From the NCBI GenBank assembly GCA_009993955.1, contig JAACSL010000029.1, positions 1 to 47,158 of the forward strand: a stretch of 47,158 nt of DNA, read 5' to 3'. This document shows positions 39,715 through 47,158 of the stretch, piece by piece (within the stretch, counting starts at the first letter, position 1; every line of letters begins with the position of its first letter). The position numbers and the translations under genes were made by a program. The stretch comes from Paraglaciecola sp. (lineage in GTDB: Bacteria > Pseudomonadota > Gammaproteobacteria > Enterobacterales > Alteromonadaceae). Under the pieces are notes generated by a model that was not told the DNA's origin, did no database searches, and saw only the letters and a program-made list of their open reading frames with translations.

Positions 39715-39934
39715 TCATGCCTTTTATTTCACTGTCATGGCAGGCTTGATGCCCCATAAACCAGGCATAGAGATCGGGGTCATCGAAGGTTAATAAGCGT
39801 TCGAAGATGAGTTGTTGTTCTGGGGCAAGTTCGTCAAACCCTTGCTCAACAAAAGGCATAAATAATACATCTAGCTCTAACATTCCGCGGCGACAAGCCC
39901 ATTTCAATCGGCCCAGTCGTTGTTTATCAAACAT
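39683..39934 (-). CDS. sdhE: FAD assembly factor SdhE
   Basis: SdhE promotes covalent flavinylation of succinate dehydrogenase and fumarate reductase. This 83-residue protein carries the RGxxE flavinylation motif (RRGMLELD, residues 15-22) and the pattern LTFDDPDLYAWFMG. It is translationally coupled to ygfX and divergent from ygfZ, as in E. coli. Confidence 0.95.
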   Translation of the reverse strand: MFDKQRLGRLKWACRRGMLELDVLFMPFVEQGFDELAPEQQLIFERLLTFDDPDLYAWFMGHQACHDSEIKGMIEHILHRVKV

Positions 39935-40083
39935 GCTTTTCCCACTCTTGTTAATATATTTTTTATTTCATTGCGTATTCAGGCACATGATACCATCAAT
40001 ACTACGCTAAGGCGTTAGCCAGCGATCACCCGCTGTGACTTGATTTAAACTGCAACTTTACCCTGAGTAAACTAGAGAATCCT

Positions 40084-41010
40084 ATGACACCGACTGATTA
40101 TTATGCCCTGTTAACAAATAAAGGCCTTATACAACTAAGTGGTGAGGAAAAACAAAAATACCTGCAAGGGCAGATTACCGCCGATGTCGCACAACTAAAT
40201 GATGATAACGCCCTGCTCGCTTGTCACTGCGACTTTAAGGGTAAAACGTGGAGTGTTAGTTACCTAATGAGTTGGCAAGATTCATTACTATTACTCACGC
40301 ACAGTTCTGTATTGGAAAAATCTTTAGCTGAACTAAAAAAATACGGTGTATTTGCCAAAGTCAGTATTGCTGACGTATCCCCTGGCTGGCAGATTTCTGC
40401 AGGCTTTGGTCACGCTATTGAAGCGGAAATTACCCATGTGTTTGGCAAGTTGCCTGAGCAACACATGCACCTTGTTAAACACACTAACGGCATAGTCTTG
40501 GCAATTAATACGAATATACCGCGTTATCTTATTTTGCAGCCTCAGGATGCCGCACAAAAAATCAGTGTGGATGCCAGCAAATCATCAGATGACTATTGGG
40601 AAATTGAGGATATCAAAGCGGGCATTGCAGAAGTTCAAGCCCCCACTTGCAATGAATTTGTGCCACAAATGATGAACCTACAGCAACTCGATGCCATCAG
40701 TTTTACCAAAGGCTGTTACATGGGCCAAGAAGTTGTGGCGCGCACCAAGTACCTCGGTAAAAATAAACGCGCCGCGTTTCGCTTATTTAGCGATACCCCG
40801 CAAACGGTTGCCGTTGGTGACAACCTAGAGTACCAAATCGGTGAAAATTGGCGCCCTGCAGGCACAATATTACGAGTGGGCAACAGCCATAATCAATGTT
40901 GGTTATTAGCTGTTTTGGCTTCTGATACAGAAATTGGTACAATCATGCGGGTTAAACAACACCCTCAAGCCAGTTTTACTGTGCTACCTCAACCCTACGA
41001 ATTAACCTAA
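40084..41010 (+). CDS. ygfZ: Folate-binding iron-sulfur repair protein YgfZ
   Basis: YgfZ uses tetrahydrofolate in the assembly or repair of certain [4Fe-4S] enzymes such as MiaB. It has 308 residues. The diagnostic motif KGCYMGQEVVAR starts at Lys209 and contains the reactive Cys. The N-terminal IQLSGEEKQKYLQGQITADV is the GcvT-like fold start. It is divergent from sdhE, and slyD follows downstream. Confidence 0.96.
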   Translation: MTPTDYYALLTNKGLIQLSGEEKQKYLQGQITADVAQLNDDNALLACHCDFKGKTWSVSYLMSWQDSLLLLTHSSVLEKSLAELKKYGVFAKVSIADVSPGWQISAGFGHAIEAEITHVFGKLPEQHMHLVKHTNGIVLAINTNIPRYLILQPQDAAQKISVDASKSSDDYWEIEDIKAGIAEVQAPTCNEFVPQMMNLQQLDAISFTKGCYMGQEVVARTKYLGKNKRAAFRLFSDTPQTVAVGDNLEYQIGENWRPAGTILRVGNSHNQCWLLAVLASDTEIGTIMRVKQHPQASFTVLPQPYELT

Positions 41011-41021
41011 GCTATCGAAAG

Positions 41022-41035
41022 ATGAGTTCGCTCAT
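41022..41035 (+). other. Small hairpin between ygfZ and slyD
   Basis: ATGAG, loop TTCG, CTCAT (41022-41035), with an AT-rich stretch after it. The five-base stem with a UUCG-like loop could be a weak terminator for ygfZ or part of the slyD leader. Confidence 0.35.
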
Positions 41036-41063
41036 ATCGGTTTATTATTGATTTTGGATAATT

Positions 41064-41549
41064 ATGAACATCACTCAACACAGCGTCGCCACGATTCATT
41101 TTACAGTTTGCACGGCAGATGGAACACAAATCGACACCTCGCGCAACGGTAAACCGATGGAGTACCTACAAGGTAGCCACTACCTGATCCAAGGTTTAGA
41201 AAATGAGTTGGAAGGTAAACAGGCCGGCGATGTTTTTAACATCGACGTATCACCAGAGTTGGCTTACGGTGAACGTCACGAAACCTTGGTACAAGTAGTG
41301 CCTAAGGAAATGTTTGGGGATATGGATGTGAATCCTGGCATGACATTTCGTGCGACAACTGATGACGGTGAACAATCAGTGATGATTATTGACGTCACAG
41401 ATGATGAAGTAGTGGTAGACGGCAACCACCCACTATCAGGATTGACCTTAAATTTTGATGTAGAAGTCTTGGCCGTTAGACCTGCAACGTCTGAAGAAAT
41501 TGCCCATGGCCATCCCCACTCTGCAGAAGGTTGCGGACACGACCATTAA
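41064..41549 (+). CDS. slyD: FKBP-type peptidyl-prolyl isomerase SlyD
   Basis: SlyD is a cytoplasmic prolyl isomerase, chaperone and nickel-binding protein involved in hydrogenase maturation. It has 161 residues. The FKBP domain has ADGTQIDTSRNGKPMEYLQG and LEGKQAGDVFNIDV. The insert-in-flap chaperone loop follows near residues 70-120. The tail is short and histidine-rich (HGHPHSAEGCGHDH), less extensive than in E. coli SlyD, so nickel binding may be weaker. Confidence 0.95.
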   Translation: MNITQHSVATIHFTVCTADGTQIDTSRNGKPMEYLQGSHYLIQGLENELEGKQAGDVFNIDVSPELAYGERHETLVQVVPKEMFGDMDVNPGMTFRATTDDGEQSVMIIDVTDDEVVVDGNHPLSGLTLNFDVEVLAVRPATSEEIAHGHPHSAEGCGHDH

Positions 41550-41638
41550 TCACTGGGTCCGGGACGCTGAGCTTTTTGTCATACACCGCTTATCCATGCA
41601 TTTAAGTTTTTAGCTCCTTTGACTTAAATAACAGAAGA

Positions 41639-41659
41639 TTCAATATCTTAGATATTGAA
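41639..41659. promoter_or_regulatory. 21-bp palindrome upstream of imuA
   Basis: TTCAATATCT (41639-41648), T, AGATATTGAA (41650-41659): perfect dyad with an odd centre. It lies about 30 bases before the LexA palindrome. It may be a second operator or the end structure of slyD. It does not match the LexA consensus. Confidence 0.5.
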
Positions 41660-41685
41660 TTAAGATTCTGGCTTGCATCTTTTTA

Positions 41686-41727
41686 AAGCACAAATATACT
41701 GTACATAAATACAGTATATTTGTGCTT
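41686..41727. promoter_or_regulatory. LexA (SOS) box inside a 42-bp palindrome before imuA
   Basis: The core CTGT-8 bp-ACAG (41699-41714) matches the gammaproteobacterial LexA box. It is nested in 18-base perfect arms, AAGCACAAATATACTGTA (41686-41703) and its complement (41710-41727), with a 6-base centre. The palindrome contains TATACT (41695-41700), a likely -10 box, and ends one base before the imuA ATG. Confidence 0.9.
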
Positions 41728-42417
41728 ATGAATCCTATTCTCGAACATCTAAAAAATAAAAACCTCTTGTGGCAAGGGCAACAGCGCATCCTGCAAAGCG
41801 ATGCCAACAGCACTGGTTTCAGTGACTTAGACGAGCAACTACAAGGGGGTTTTCCTGATCAGGGAGTCGTTGACATCCATAGCCCTTTCGGGATAGGTGA
41901 GCTACGTCTGTTGTGCCCCACATTAGTACTCAGACAACAACGATACGATGAAAGCCTACTTATTTTTATTGCCCCACCTTTGACGATTAATAGTGAAATG
42001 CTCGGTGAATTTGGTCTTAATTTAGAGCATACCGTGGTTATCCAAACAAGCTCTGTACATGAGGTGTTATGGAGCACTGAGCAGTGTTTGAAAAGTGGCT
42101 GCTGTCATACCGTACTTGTCTGGCAACAAGATCTTGAAATCGCCCAGGTGAAACGTCTTCAACTGGCCGCTGAAAAAGGTCAATGTGTTTTGTTTATGTT
42201 ACGCCAGAGTAAAGCAGACAGCCTACCCTTACCCGTGACGCTAGCACTTAAATTAACTCCCCATACGCGTGGACTGAATAGTCAAATTACCAAGCGTAAA
42301 GGTGGCTGGCCAAGTGGTCCATTTATAATCCCAATGCAACAATACTGGCCTGAACTGAGCATTGCAGACAGCGCACAAATATTGCATTTTGAACACCCAC
42401 ATAGCCATGTAGGATAG
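41728..42417 (+). CDS. imuA: ImuA (SulA/RecA-like) accessory protein of SOS mutagenesis
   Basis: ImuA is the RecA-like first member of the imuA-imuB-dnaE2 translesion cassette; databases often label it a SulA-type protein. The start is set at the ATG at 41728; a GTG at 41722 is in frame but lies inside the operator palindrome. It has 229 residues. It resembles a RecA core, but the Walker A position reads SPFGIGELRLL (residues 52-62), lacking the Lys and Ser/Thr, so ATP binding is probably lost. The LexA box directly upstream implies SOS induction. It lies 12 bases before imuB. Confidence 0.9.
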   Translation: MNPILEHLKNKNLLWQGQQRILQSDANSTGFSDLDEQLQGGFPDQGVVDIHSPFGIGELRLLCPTLVLRQQRYDESLLIFIAPPLTINSEMLGEFGLNLEHTVVIQTSSVHEVLWSTEQCLKSGCCHTVLVWQQDLEIAQVKRLQLAAEKGQCVLFMLRQSKADSLPLPVTLALKLTPHTRGLNSQITKRKGGWPSGPFIIPMQQYWPELSIADSAQILHFEHPHSHVG

Positions 42418-42429
42418 TGACTGAGCGCA

Positions 42430-43848
42430 ATGCAAAGTTTATGGCTGTACCTTTATTTTCCTAGCCTGCAATTGGACACATTATTAGAGCAGATGCGAGG
42501 CCAAGGTGTTGAAGAACGTGCCTATGTGGTGGTTGATCAACAAGCAAATAGAGTATGCCAACTTAATGCTTTTGCTTATTCAGCCGGTATCCGTTTAGGT
42601 ATGGGACTGGCGAGCGCAGCCTTATTACATCGCGACCTGCAAGTCATCGCTTATCAAGATGATGTCACTCAAGGACGTTTGGAAGACATTGCCAATAGCT
42701 TGTATTTGATCACCAGCGATATTTGTTTTTTTAAACCCCATGGATTACTGCTGCGTGTTCATCATATGTTGGGTTTGTATGGTGGTTTAAAGGCTTATTG
42801 GCAAGTGCTCAAAAATCAATTGGCTGAGCAGCACGTCCATTACCACTATGCCACTGGCTACTCTCCCTTGGCTGCTGAAATGCTTGCTAGAGTGGGTAAA
42901 AATTGTGTTAGCGATGATCAATCATGGCTCCATAAACAAGTCTTAAACTGCGTTTTAGAAGACTGCCAATTAGATAACAACGTGACCAATAAACTGTCTC
43001 GTGTCGGGATTAAAACAGTGGCCGATTTATTGGCTATCTCCCTGCATGACCTAGCGCAACGCTTTGATAATAACCTTGCTACTTACATAGGAAGACTCAC
43101 CGCCAGTCTTGCTCACCCTATGGTATTTTATCATCCGCCAGAATACTTCAGTCGTTATTTAGAATTACTCTATGAAATTGAAAACACTCAGTTTTTATTA
43201 AATCCCTTACAACAACTTTTCAGAACCTTAGAAACGTTTTTACGCACTCGTGATTTAATCACTCATGCGGTGCAGTTGCGTTTTTATCAGCGTGATCATC
43301 CCCCTTTGGAATGTCAAATTGGCTCACAGCAGGGTGAATATAAAATGGCGGTTTGGCTTAGTTTAAGTCGTTTAAAACTAGAGTCATTACAGCTAAACAG
43401 TCCCATTTATGCCCTGAATTTAAGTACCAATAATACTCAAGTCAGAAGCCCTGAAAGACCCGATTTTTTTACTGGTAAACAAGGCACGGTATCGCGTTTA
43501 AAGTTACTTTCTCTACTCCAAGCGAAGTTAGGGGAACAAGCGCTATATCAGCCTCGATTAGTGGATGACTTTCGCCCAGAACTTGCCGTGCAAGCAGCTA
43601 AATTAGCTAAGCAAGGCAACATAACCATGCCCTTATATGCTTTAAGACCGAGTTTTTTATTGCCTCAGCCTTGCCCTTTGCAAAAAAAAGTAAGGCTTAT
43701 TCATGGCCCCGAGCGCTTAAACACCGGCTGGTGGGATCATCATCCTGTGATACGCGATTATTTTATTGCTAGAACACCTCAAGGACAGTGGTGGTGGGTT
43801 TTTAAAAGCCCTGAGCAGCACTGGTACTTACACGGCATTTTTAGCTGA
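42430..43848 (+). CDS. imuB: ImuB, Y-family polymerase-like mutagenesis protein
   Basis: ImuB is the inactive Y-family polymerase homologue that acts as the hub joining DnaE2 and the sliding clamp in other bacteria. It has 472 residues. The N-terminal LWLYLYFPSLQLDTLL occupies the position of the first Y-family acidic motif but lacks its aspartates, and HGLLLRVHHMLGLYGG replaces the SIDEA motif, so catalysis is not expected. The C-terminus has MPLYALRPSFLLPQP, a candidate clamp-binding area, and ends RTPQGQWWWVFK ... WYLHGIFS as in the family. It is the middle gene of the cassette. Confidence 0.93.
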   Translation: MQSLWLYLYFPSLQLDTLLEQMRGQGVEERAYVVVDQQANRVCQLNAFAYSAGIRLGMGLASAALLHRDLQVIAYQDDVTQGRLEDIANSLYLITSDICFFKPHGLLLRVHHMLGLYGGLKAYWQVLKNQLAEQHVHYHYATGYSPLAAEMLARVGKNCVSDDQSWLHKQVLNCVLEDCQLDNNVTNKLSRVGIKTVADLLAISLHDLAQRFDNNLATYIGRLTASLAHPMVFYHPPEYFSRYLELLYEIENTQFLLNPLQQLFRTLETFLRTRDLITHAVQLRFYQRDHPPLECQIGSQQGEYKMAVWLSLSRLKLESLQLNSPIYALNLSTNNTQVRSPERPDFFTGKQGTVSRLKLLSLLQAKLGEQALYQPRLVDDFRPELAVQAAKLAKQGNITMPLYALRPSFLLPQPCPLQKKVRLIHGPERLNTGWWDHHPVIRDYFIARTPQGQWWWVFKSPEQHWYLHGIFS

Positions 43849-43872
43849 GTGGAGTAGCACCAAGAGGACCTT

Positions 43873-46800
43873 ATGCACACACAGTATGCGGAGTTATTTT
43901 GCCAGAGTAATTTCAGTTTTTTATGGGGAGCCTCACACCCTGAGGAGTTGGTCAAACAAGCTGATTTTTTAGGTTATCAAGCCTTAGCAATTACCGATGA
44001 ATGCTCAGTAGCAGGGGTAGTTAGAGCGTATACTGCCATCCGTGATCAAGGCCTATCCCTTAAACTGATCATTGGTAGCCTGTTTAACTATAAGGATGAG
44101 CTACAACTTGTTTTACTTTGCCCCGACCGCCAAGCTTATGCTGAACTATGTCGAGTGATCACCAATGCTAGAAAACGCGCGGTTAAGGGGCAGTATCAAC
44201 TGGATAAATGGGATCTGCGTTCAGTTCAACATTGCTTAGTTTTATGGCTACCGACAGGTCAGAGTAAGCATGATGATCATTGGGCAATTTGGCTGAAAAA
44301 ACATTATAAAGATCGTTTATGGCTAGGTTATCCCCGCTATTTACAAGCAAATGAGCAACGCTATTTACGCACCATAGAAAAATTAGCCCAAGAGCATCAT
44401 TTGCCTATTACCGCTTGTGGCGGCGTATTGATGCATGTAGCCGAGCGTTTACCTTTACAGCACGTATTGTGTGCCATCAAACAAGGACAGGCCGTGCATG
44501 ATTTGGGACGACAGTTACTGCCAAATAGCGAACGCTGTTTACGTCCTCTGACTAAGCTCGCTAGCTTATATACCCCAGCAATGCTCAGAGAATCACTGAG
44601 TATTGCTAAGCGTTGTTGTTTTGATTTATCCCAACTGCGCTATGAATACCCTAGCGAAATAATTCCGCCAGGACAAAATGCTTCTGATTATTTACGTTAC
44701 TTGGTGCTTAAAGGTATGCAATTGCGTTTTGGCGCAGATGGTCGATTGAGTTTTGCCATCAAACGCATTATTGCTAAAGAATTAAAATTAATTAAAGAGT
44801 TGGGTTACGAATACTTTTTTCTGACTATTTACGACGTTGTGCAATTTGCCAAGCAGCAACATATTCTGTATCAAGGCAGAGGTTCAGCAGCCAACTCCGT
44901 GGTATGTTACTGCTTGGAAATTACGGCCGTCGATCCACGTCAAATCTCCGTATTATTCGAACGTTTTATTTCCAAGGAGCGTAAAGAAGAGCCTGATATT
45001 GACGTTGATTTTGAACATCATCGACGTGAAGAAGTTATTCAATACGTGTATAAAAAATATGGACGTGAACGTACGGCCATTGCCGCCACCGTTTGCACTT
45101 ACCGGCATAAAAGTGCAATCCGTGAAGTGGGCAAAGCATTGGGTATCAACCTCACTCAGCTCGATTTTTTCATAAAAAATATCAATCATCGTGACCAAGA
45201 GATGGGCTGGCAGAGGCAGATTAATGAATTAGGGCTAGTCAGTGATAGCCCCAAAGGCCAACAATTCATTGCCTTAGTGAATCAAATCAAAGGCTTTCCT
45301 CGCCATTTGTCTCAGCATGTAGGGGGCTTTGTGATCTCAGAAGGACCGCTTTATCAGTTGGTGCCTATTGAGAATGCGGCCATGCCAGATAGGAGTGTTA
45401 TTCAATGGGATAAAGACGACTTGGAAAGTTTGGGTTTACTCAAAGTGGACATTCTAGCCTTAGGCATGCTGAATGCTATTCACAAATCGTTTGATCTTAT
45501 TCAACAACATCAACAGCGCCAGTTGAGCATTGCGCAAATCACCAAAATGGGGGATGACCCTGCGGTGTTTAATATGATCCAGCAAGCTGATACGGTGGGG
45601 GTGTTTCAAATTGAATCGCGGGCTCAAATGAGTATGTTACCGCGTTTAAAACCAAGCACATTTTACGACTTGGTCATTCAAATAGCGATAGTCAGGCCTG
45701 GGCCGATTCAAGGCGGCATGGTGCATCCATTTTTACAGAACCGGCAAAATCCAAGCAACATAAGCTACCCAAGCAAAGCCTTAGAAGATGTGCTTGGCCG
45801 CACTTGTGGTGTACCTATTTTTCAAGAACAAGTGATTAAACTAGCGATGGTCGCCGCAGGTTTTAGCGGCGGAGAAGCAGATCAATTACGCCGCGCCATG
45901 GGTAGCTGGAAAAAAACCGGTGAATTATTGGGTTTTCAACAAAAACTTATTAACGGCATGATGCAAAGAGGCTATTCCGTCGAGTTTGCCGAACGCATAT
46001 TTAATCAAATAAAAGGCTTTGGCGAATACGGTTTCCCCGAATCGCATTCCGCTTCTTTTGCCGTTCTCGCTTATGTTTCGTCATGGCTAAAATACTATTA
46101 TCCCGTGGCATTTTATGTGGGTTTACTTAACAGTTGGCCTATGGGATTTTACGCACCTGCTCAGTTAATCCAGGATGCGCTACGCCACAATATTGAAGTA
46201 TTGCCTATATGCATTAATGCTTCTGATTATGACCACAGTATGGAATGGTCAAATAATACTTGGGCATTGCGTTTAGGCATGCGTTTGGTTAAATCCTTAT
46301 CGCAAAGTGTGTGTGAAACCCTGATTCAACATCGTCCATCACAAGGGTATACACATTTCAATCAACTCAAGCAGTTGGGTATTTCCACCTCACAACTAGA
46401 CGCCCTGGCCAGTGCTAATGCCTTTCATCGTTTAGAGACTAACCGCTATGCGGTACGCTGGAGATTGATGAATAGGGAAGCAGATTTACCTCTACTACAG
46501 TCTCAAAGCGAACAAACTCATACTCAAATCAAGCCTTTGATGGTAGCGGAGCAACTCACCGAAGACTATATAGCCACAGGCTTAAGCTTGCAAAAACACC
46601 CTATTCAATTGTTAAGAGAAGCAAAGCTTATTACCAGTTACACAGCTGCCAACAAACTGCACACATGCGAACATAAAAAACCTGTCAGTGTTGTAGGATT
46701 AGTGACCGGAAGACAGCGACCTGGCACATCCAATGGGGTGACATTTATGACCTTAGAAGATGAAACTGGCAATATTAATGTGATTGTTTGGCAAGCCACG

Positions 46801-46962
46801 GCCCGCGCCCAAAAACAAGCCTTTCTCAAATCTTCTATCGTCAGAGTCAACGGTATATTGGAAAGGGGAGATGCTGGTGTCACGCATATTATTGCAGGTA
46901 AAATTCATAATCTCAGTCATCTACTCGCAGAACTTCATGCACATTCGCGAGACTTTCATTGA
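43873..46962 (+). CDS. dnaE2: Error-prone DNA polymerase DnaE2 (ImuC)
   Basis: DnaE2 is the C-family alpha-subunit-like polymerase that carries out damage-induced mutagenesis. It has 1029 residues. The PHP domain begins YAELFCQSNFSFLWGASHPEELV. The palm aspartates Asp375, Asp377 and Asp379 lie in PDIDVDFEHHRR. A further conserved acid lies in LLKVDILALGML. The thumb and finger region shows FGEYGFPESHSASFAVLAY. A C-terminal OB fold starts near KPVSVVGLVTGRQRPG. It lies 25 bases after imuB and should be SOS-induced from the imuA promoter. Confidence 0.97.
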   Translation: MHTQYAELFCQSNFSFLWGASHPEELVKQADFLGYQALAITDECSVAGVVRAYTAIRDQGLSLKLIIGSLFNYKDELQLVLLCPDRQAYAELCRVITNARKRAVKGQYQLDKWDLRSVQHCLVLWLPTGQSKHDDHWAIWLKKHYKDRLWLGYPRYLQANEQRYLRTIEKLAQEHHLPITACGGVLMHVAERLPLQHVLCAIKQGQAVHDLGRQLLPNSERCLRPLTKLASLYTPAMLRESLSIAKRCCFDLSQLRYEYPSEIIPPGQNASDYLRYLVLKGMQLRFGADGRLSFAIKRIIAKELKLIKELGYEYFFLTIYDVVQFAKQQHILYQGRGSAANSVVCYCLEITAVDPRQISVLFERFISKERKEEPDIDVDFEHHRREEVIQYVYKKYGRERTAIAATVCTYRHKSAIREVGKALGINLTQLDFFIKNINHRDQEMGWQRQINELGLVSDSPKGQQFIALVNQIKGFPRHLSQHVGGFVISEGPLYQLVPIENAAMPDRSVIQWDKDDLESLGLLKVDILALGMLNAIHKSFDLIQQHQQRQLSIAQITKMGDDPAVFNMIQQADTVGVFQIESRAQMSMLPRLKPSTFYDLVIQIAIVRPGPIQGGMVHPFLQNRQNPSNISYPSKALEDVLGRTCGVPIFQEQVIKLAMVAAGFSGGEADQLRRAMGSWKKTGELLGFQQKLINGMMQRGYSVEFAERIFNQIKGFGEYGFPESHSASFAVLAYVSSWLKYYYPVAFYVGLLNSWPMGFYAPAQLIQDALRHNIEVLPICINASDYDHSMEWSNNTWALRLGMRLVKSLSQSVCETLIQHRPSQGYTHFNQLKQLGISTSQLDALASANAFHRLETNRYAVRWRLMNREADLPLLQSQSEQTHTQIKPLMVAEQLTEDYIATGLSLQKHPIQLLREAKLITSYTAANKLHTCEHKKPVSVVGLVTGRQRPGTSNGVTFMTLEDETGNINVIVWQATARAQKQAFLKSSIVRVNGILERGDAGVTHIIAGKIHNLSHLLAELHAHSRDFH

Positions 46963-47115
46963 GGATTTGAACTAGCGCTCAAGTATCTTACGCACATGAC
47001 TTAGTATGGTCAGGCTGGGTAGTTCACCTGGGAAGGGTAAGGCTGGTATGTTTAGCCACACAGTTGCCCCAGCCGCGCGACACGCCAAGGAAGGCGTGGC
47101 TGGGTGACCGTCATC
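46963..47115. other. Non-coding GC-rich, structured DNA at the right edge
   Basis: No convincing gene is visible between the dnaE2 stop and the window end. AGGCTGG is repeated at 47012-47018 and 47040-47046. Around 47060-47111 I count about 70% G+C, far above the neighbouring genes. The strongest structure is the hairpin at 47068-47104. Confidence 0.45.
47068..47104. repeat. Two-part GC-rich hairpin
   Basis: CACGCC (47081-47086), loop AAGGAA, GGCGTG (47093-47098), extended by CCCAGC (47068-47073) pairing with GCTGGG (47099-47104) across a 7-base bulge. No U-tract follows on either strand, so it is not a standard terminator. Confidence 0.6.
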
Positions 47116-47158
47116 ATGGACCTGTTAATGACGCTGTCTGAACATCCTTGCTGGACGA
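47116..47158 (+). CDS. Possible start of an unidentified gene (runs off the right edge)
   Basis: ATG at 47116 with a GGGTGA about 9 bases upstream opens a frame reading MDLLMTLSEHPCWT to the window end. The stretch is too short to identify. It could be the start of a transposase or of any other gene; nothing in the window decides this. Confidence 0.25.
   Translation, partial: MDLLMTLSEHPCWT

Noticed and set aside
39247-39934. sdhE-ygfX as a toxin-antitoxin module
   Set aside because: SdhE is established as a flavinylation factor and the toxin role of YgfX is disputed; the arrangement is the conserved housekeeping one.
46963-47125. Minus-strand frame reading DGHPATPSLACRAAGATVW ... to a TAG near 46974
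   Set aside because: A TAA interrupts it upstream inside the window and no start codon with a ribosome-binding site is visible, so it cannot be a complete gene; it is probably the complement of structured non-coding DNA.

Overview
The window looks like a chromosomal core segment of a marine gammaproteobacterium of the order Alteromonadales (Alteromonas/Paraglaciecola-like). The evidence is the gene order rlmN-pilW-rodZ-ispG-hisS-yfgM-bamB-der, tig-clpP-clpX-lon-hupB-ppiD, rpoE-rseA-rseB-rseC next to lepA-lepB-rnc-era, a YtjB/AhpA protein, and moderate GC content with AT-rich intergenic DNA. I cannot assign a genus from the sequence alone. Nearly all of the window is coding. I see no complete mobile element, CRISPR array, prophage or rRNA.

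Layout. Positions 1-315 hold the probable 3' end of an unknown + strand gene and two inverted repeats. Positions 316-9804 are a minus-strand block for envelope and translation functions: der, bamB, yfgM, hisS, ispG, rodZ, pilW, rlmN. Positions 9933-19139 are a minus-strand block for protein quality control: ndk, ppiD, hupB, lon, clpX, clpP, tig. lon has a clear sigma-32-type promoter, and intrinsic terminators separate most of these units. Positions 19493-19884 are a three-gene tRNA operon (Pro-TGG, Arg-TCT, His-GTG) with a strong promoter and GC-rich discriminator. Positions 20002-22190 hold a membrane/GNAT-like fusion protein, folD and a DUF1415 gene. Positions 22242-26795 are a four-gene Gld-type ABC export operon. 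Positions 27087-30782 hold ahpA/ytjB, a TatD nuclease, pdxH, era and rnc. Positions 30783-36467 hold lepB, lepA and the rseC-rseB-rseA-rpoE envelope-stress operon, which starts from a sigma-E-type autoregulatory promoter. Positions 36713-41549 hold nadB, a MaoC-like dehydratase, ygfX, sdhE, ygfZ and slyD. Positions 41686-46962 are an SOS mutagenesis cassette, imuA-imuB-dnaE2, behind an exceptionally long palindromic LexA operator. The last 196 bases hold a structured GC-rich stretch and possibly the start of another gene.

How the parts fit together. Three stress regulons can be read from the DNA: sigma-32 (lon, possibly the Gld-type ABC operon), sigma-E (rpoE-rseABC) and LexA (imuA-imuB-dnaE2). 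ImuA has a degenerate Walker A loop and ImuB lacks the Y-family catalytic acids, whereas DnaE2 keeps its aspartates. This matches the known model in which DnaE2 is the polymerase and ImuA/ImuB are accessory. The least explained items are the 42-bp palindrome that ends at the imuA ATG, the YgjV-like/GNAT-like fusion, the terminator/promoter overlap before hisS, the 15-bp tandem repeat in pilW and the right-edge structured DNA. I found no convincing wholly new system.
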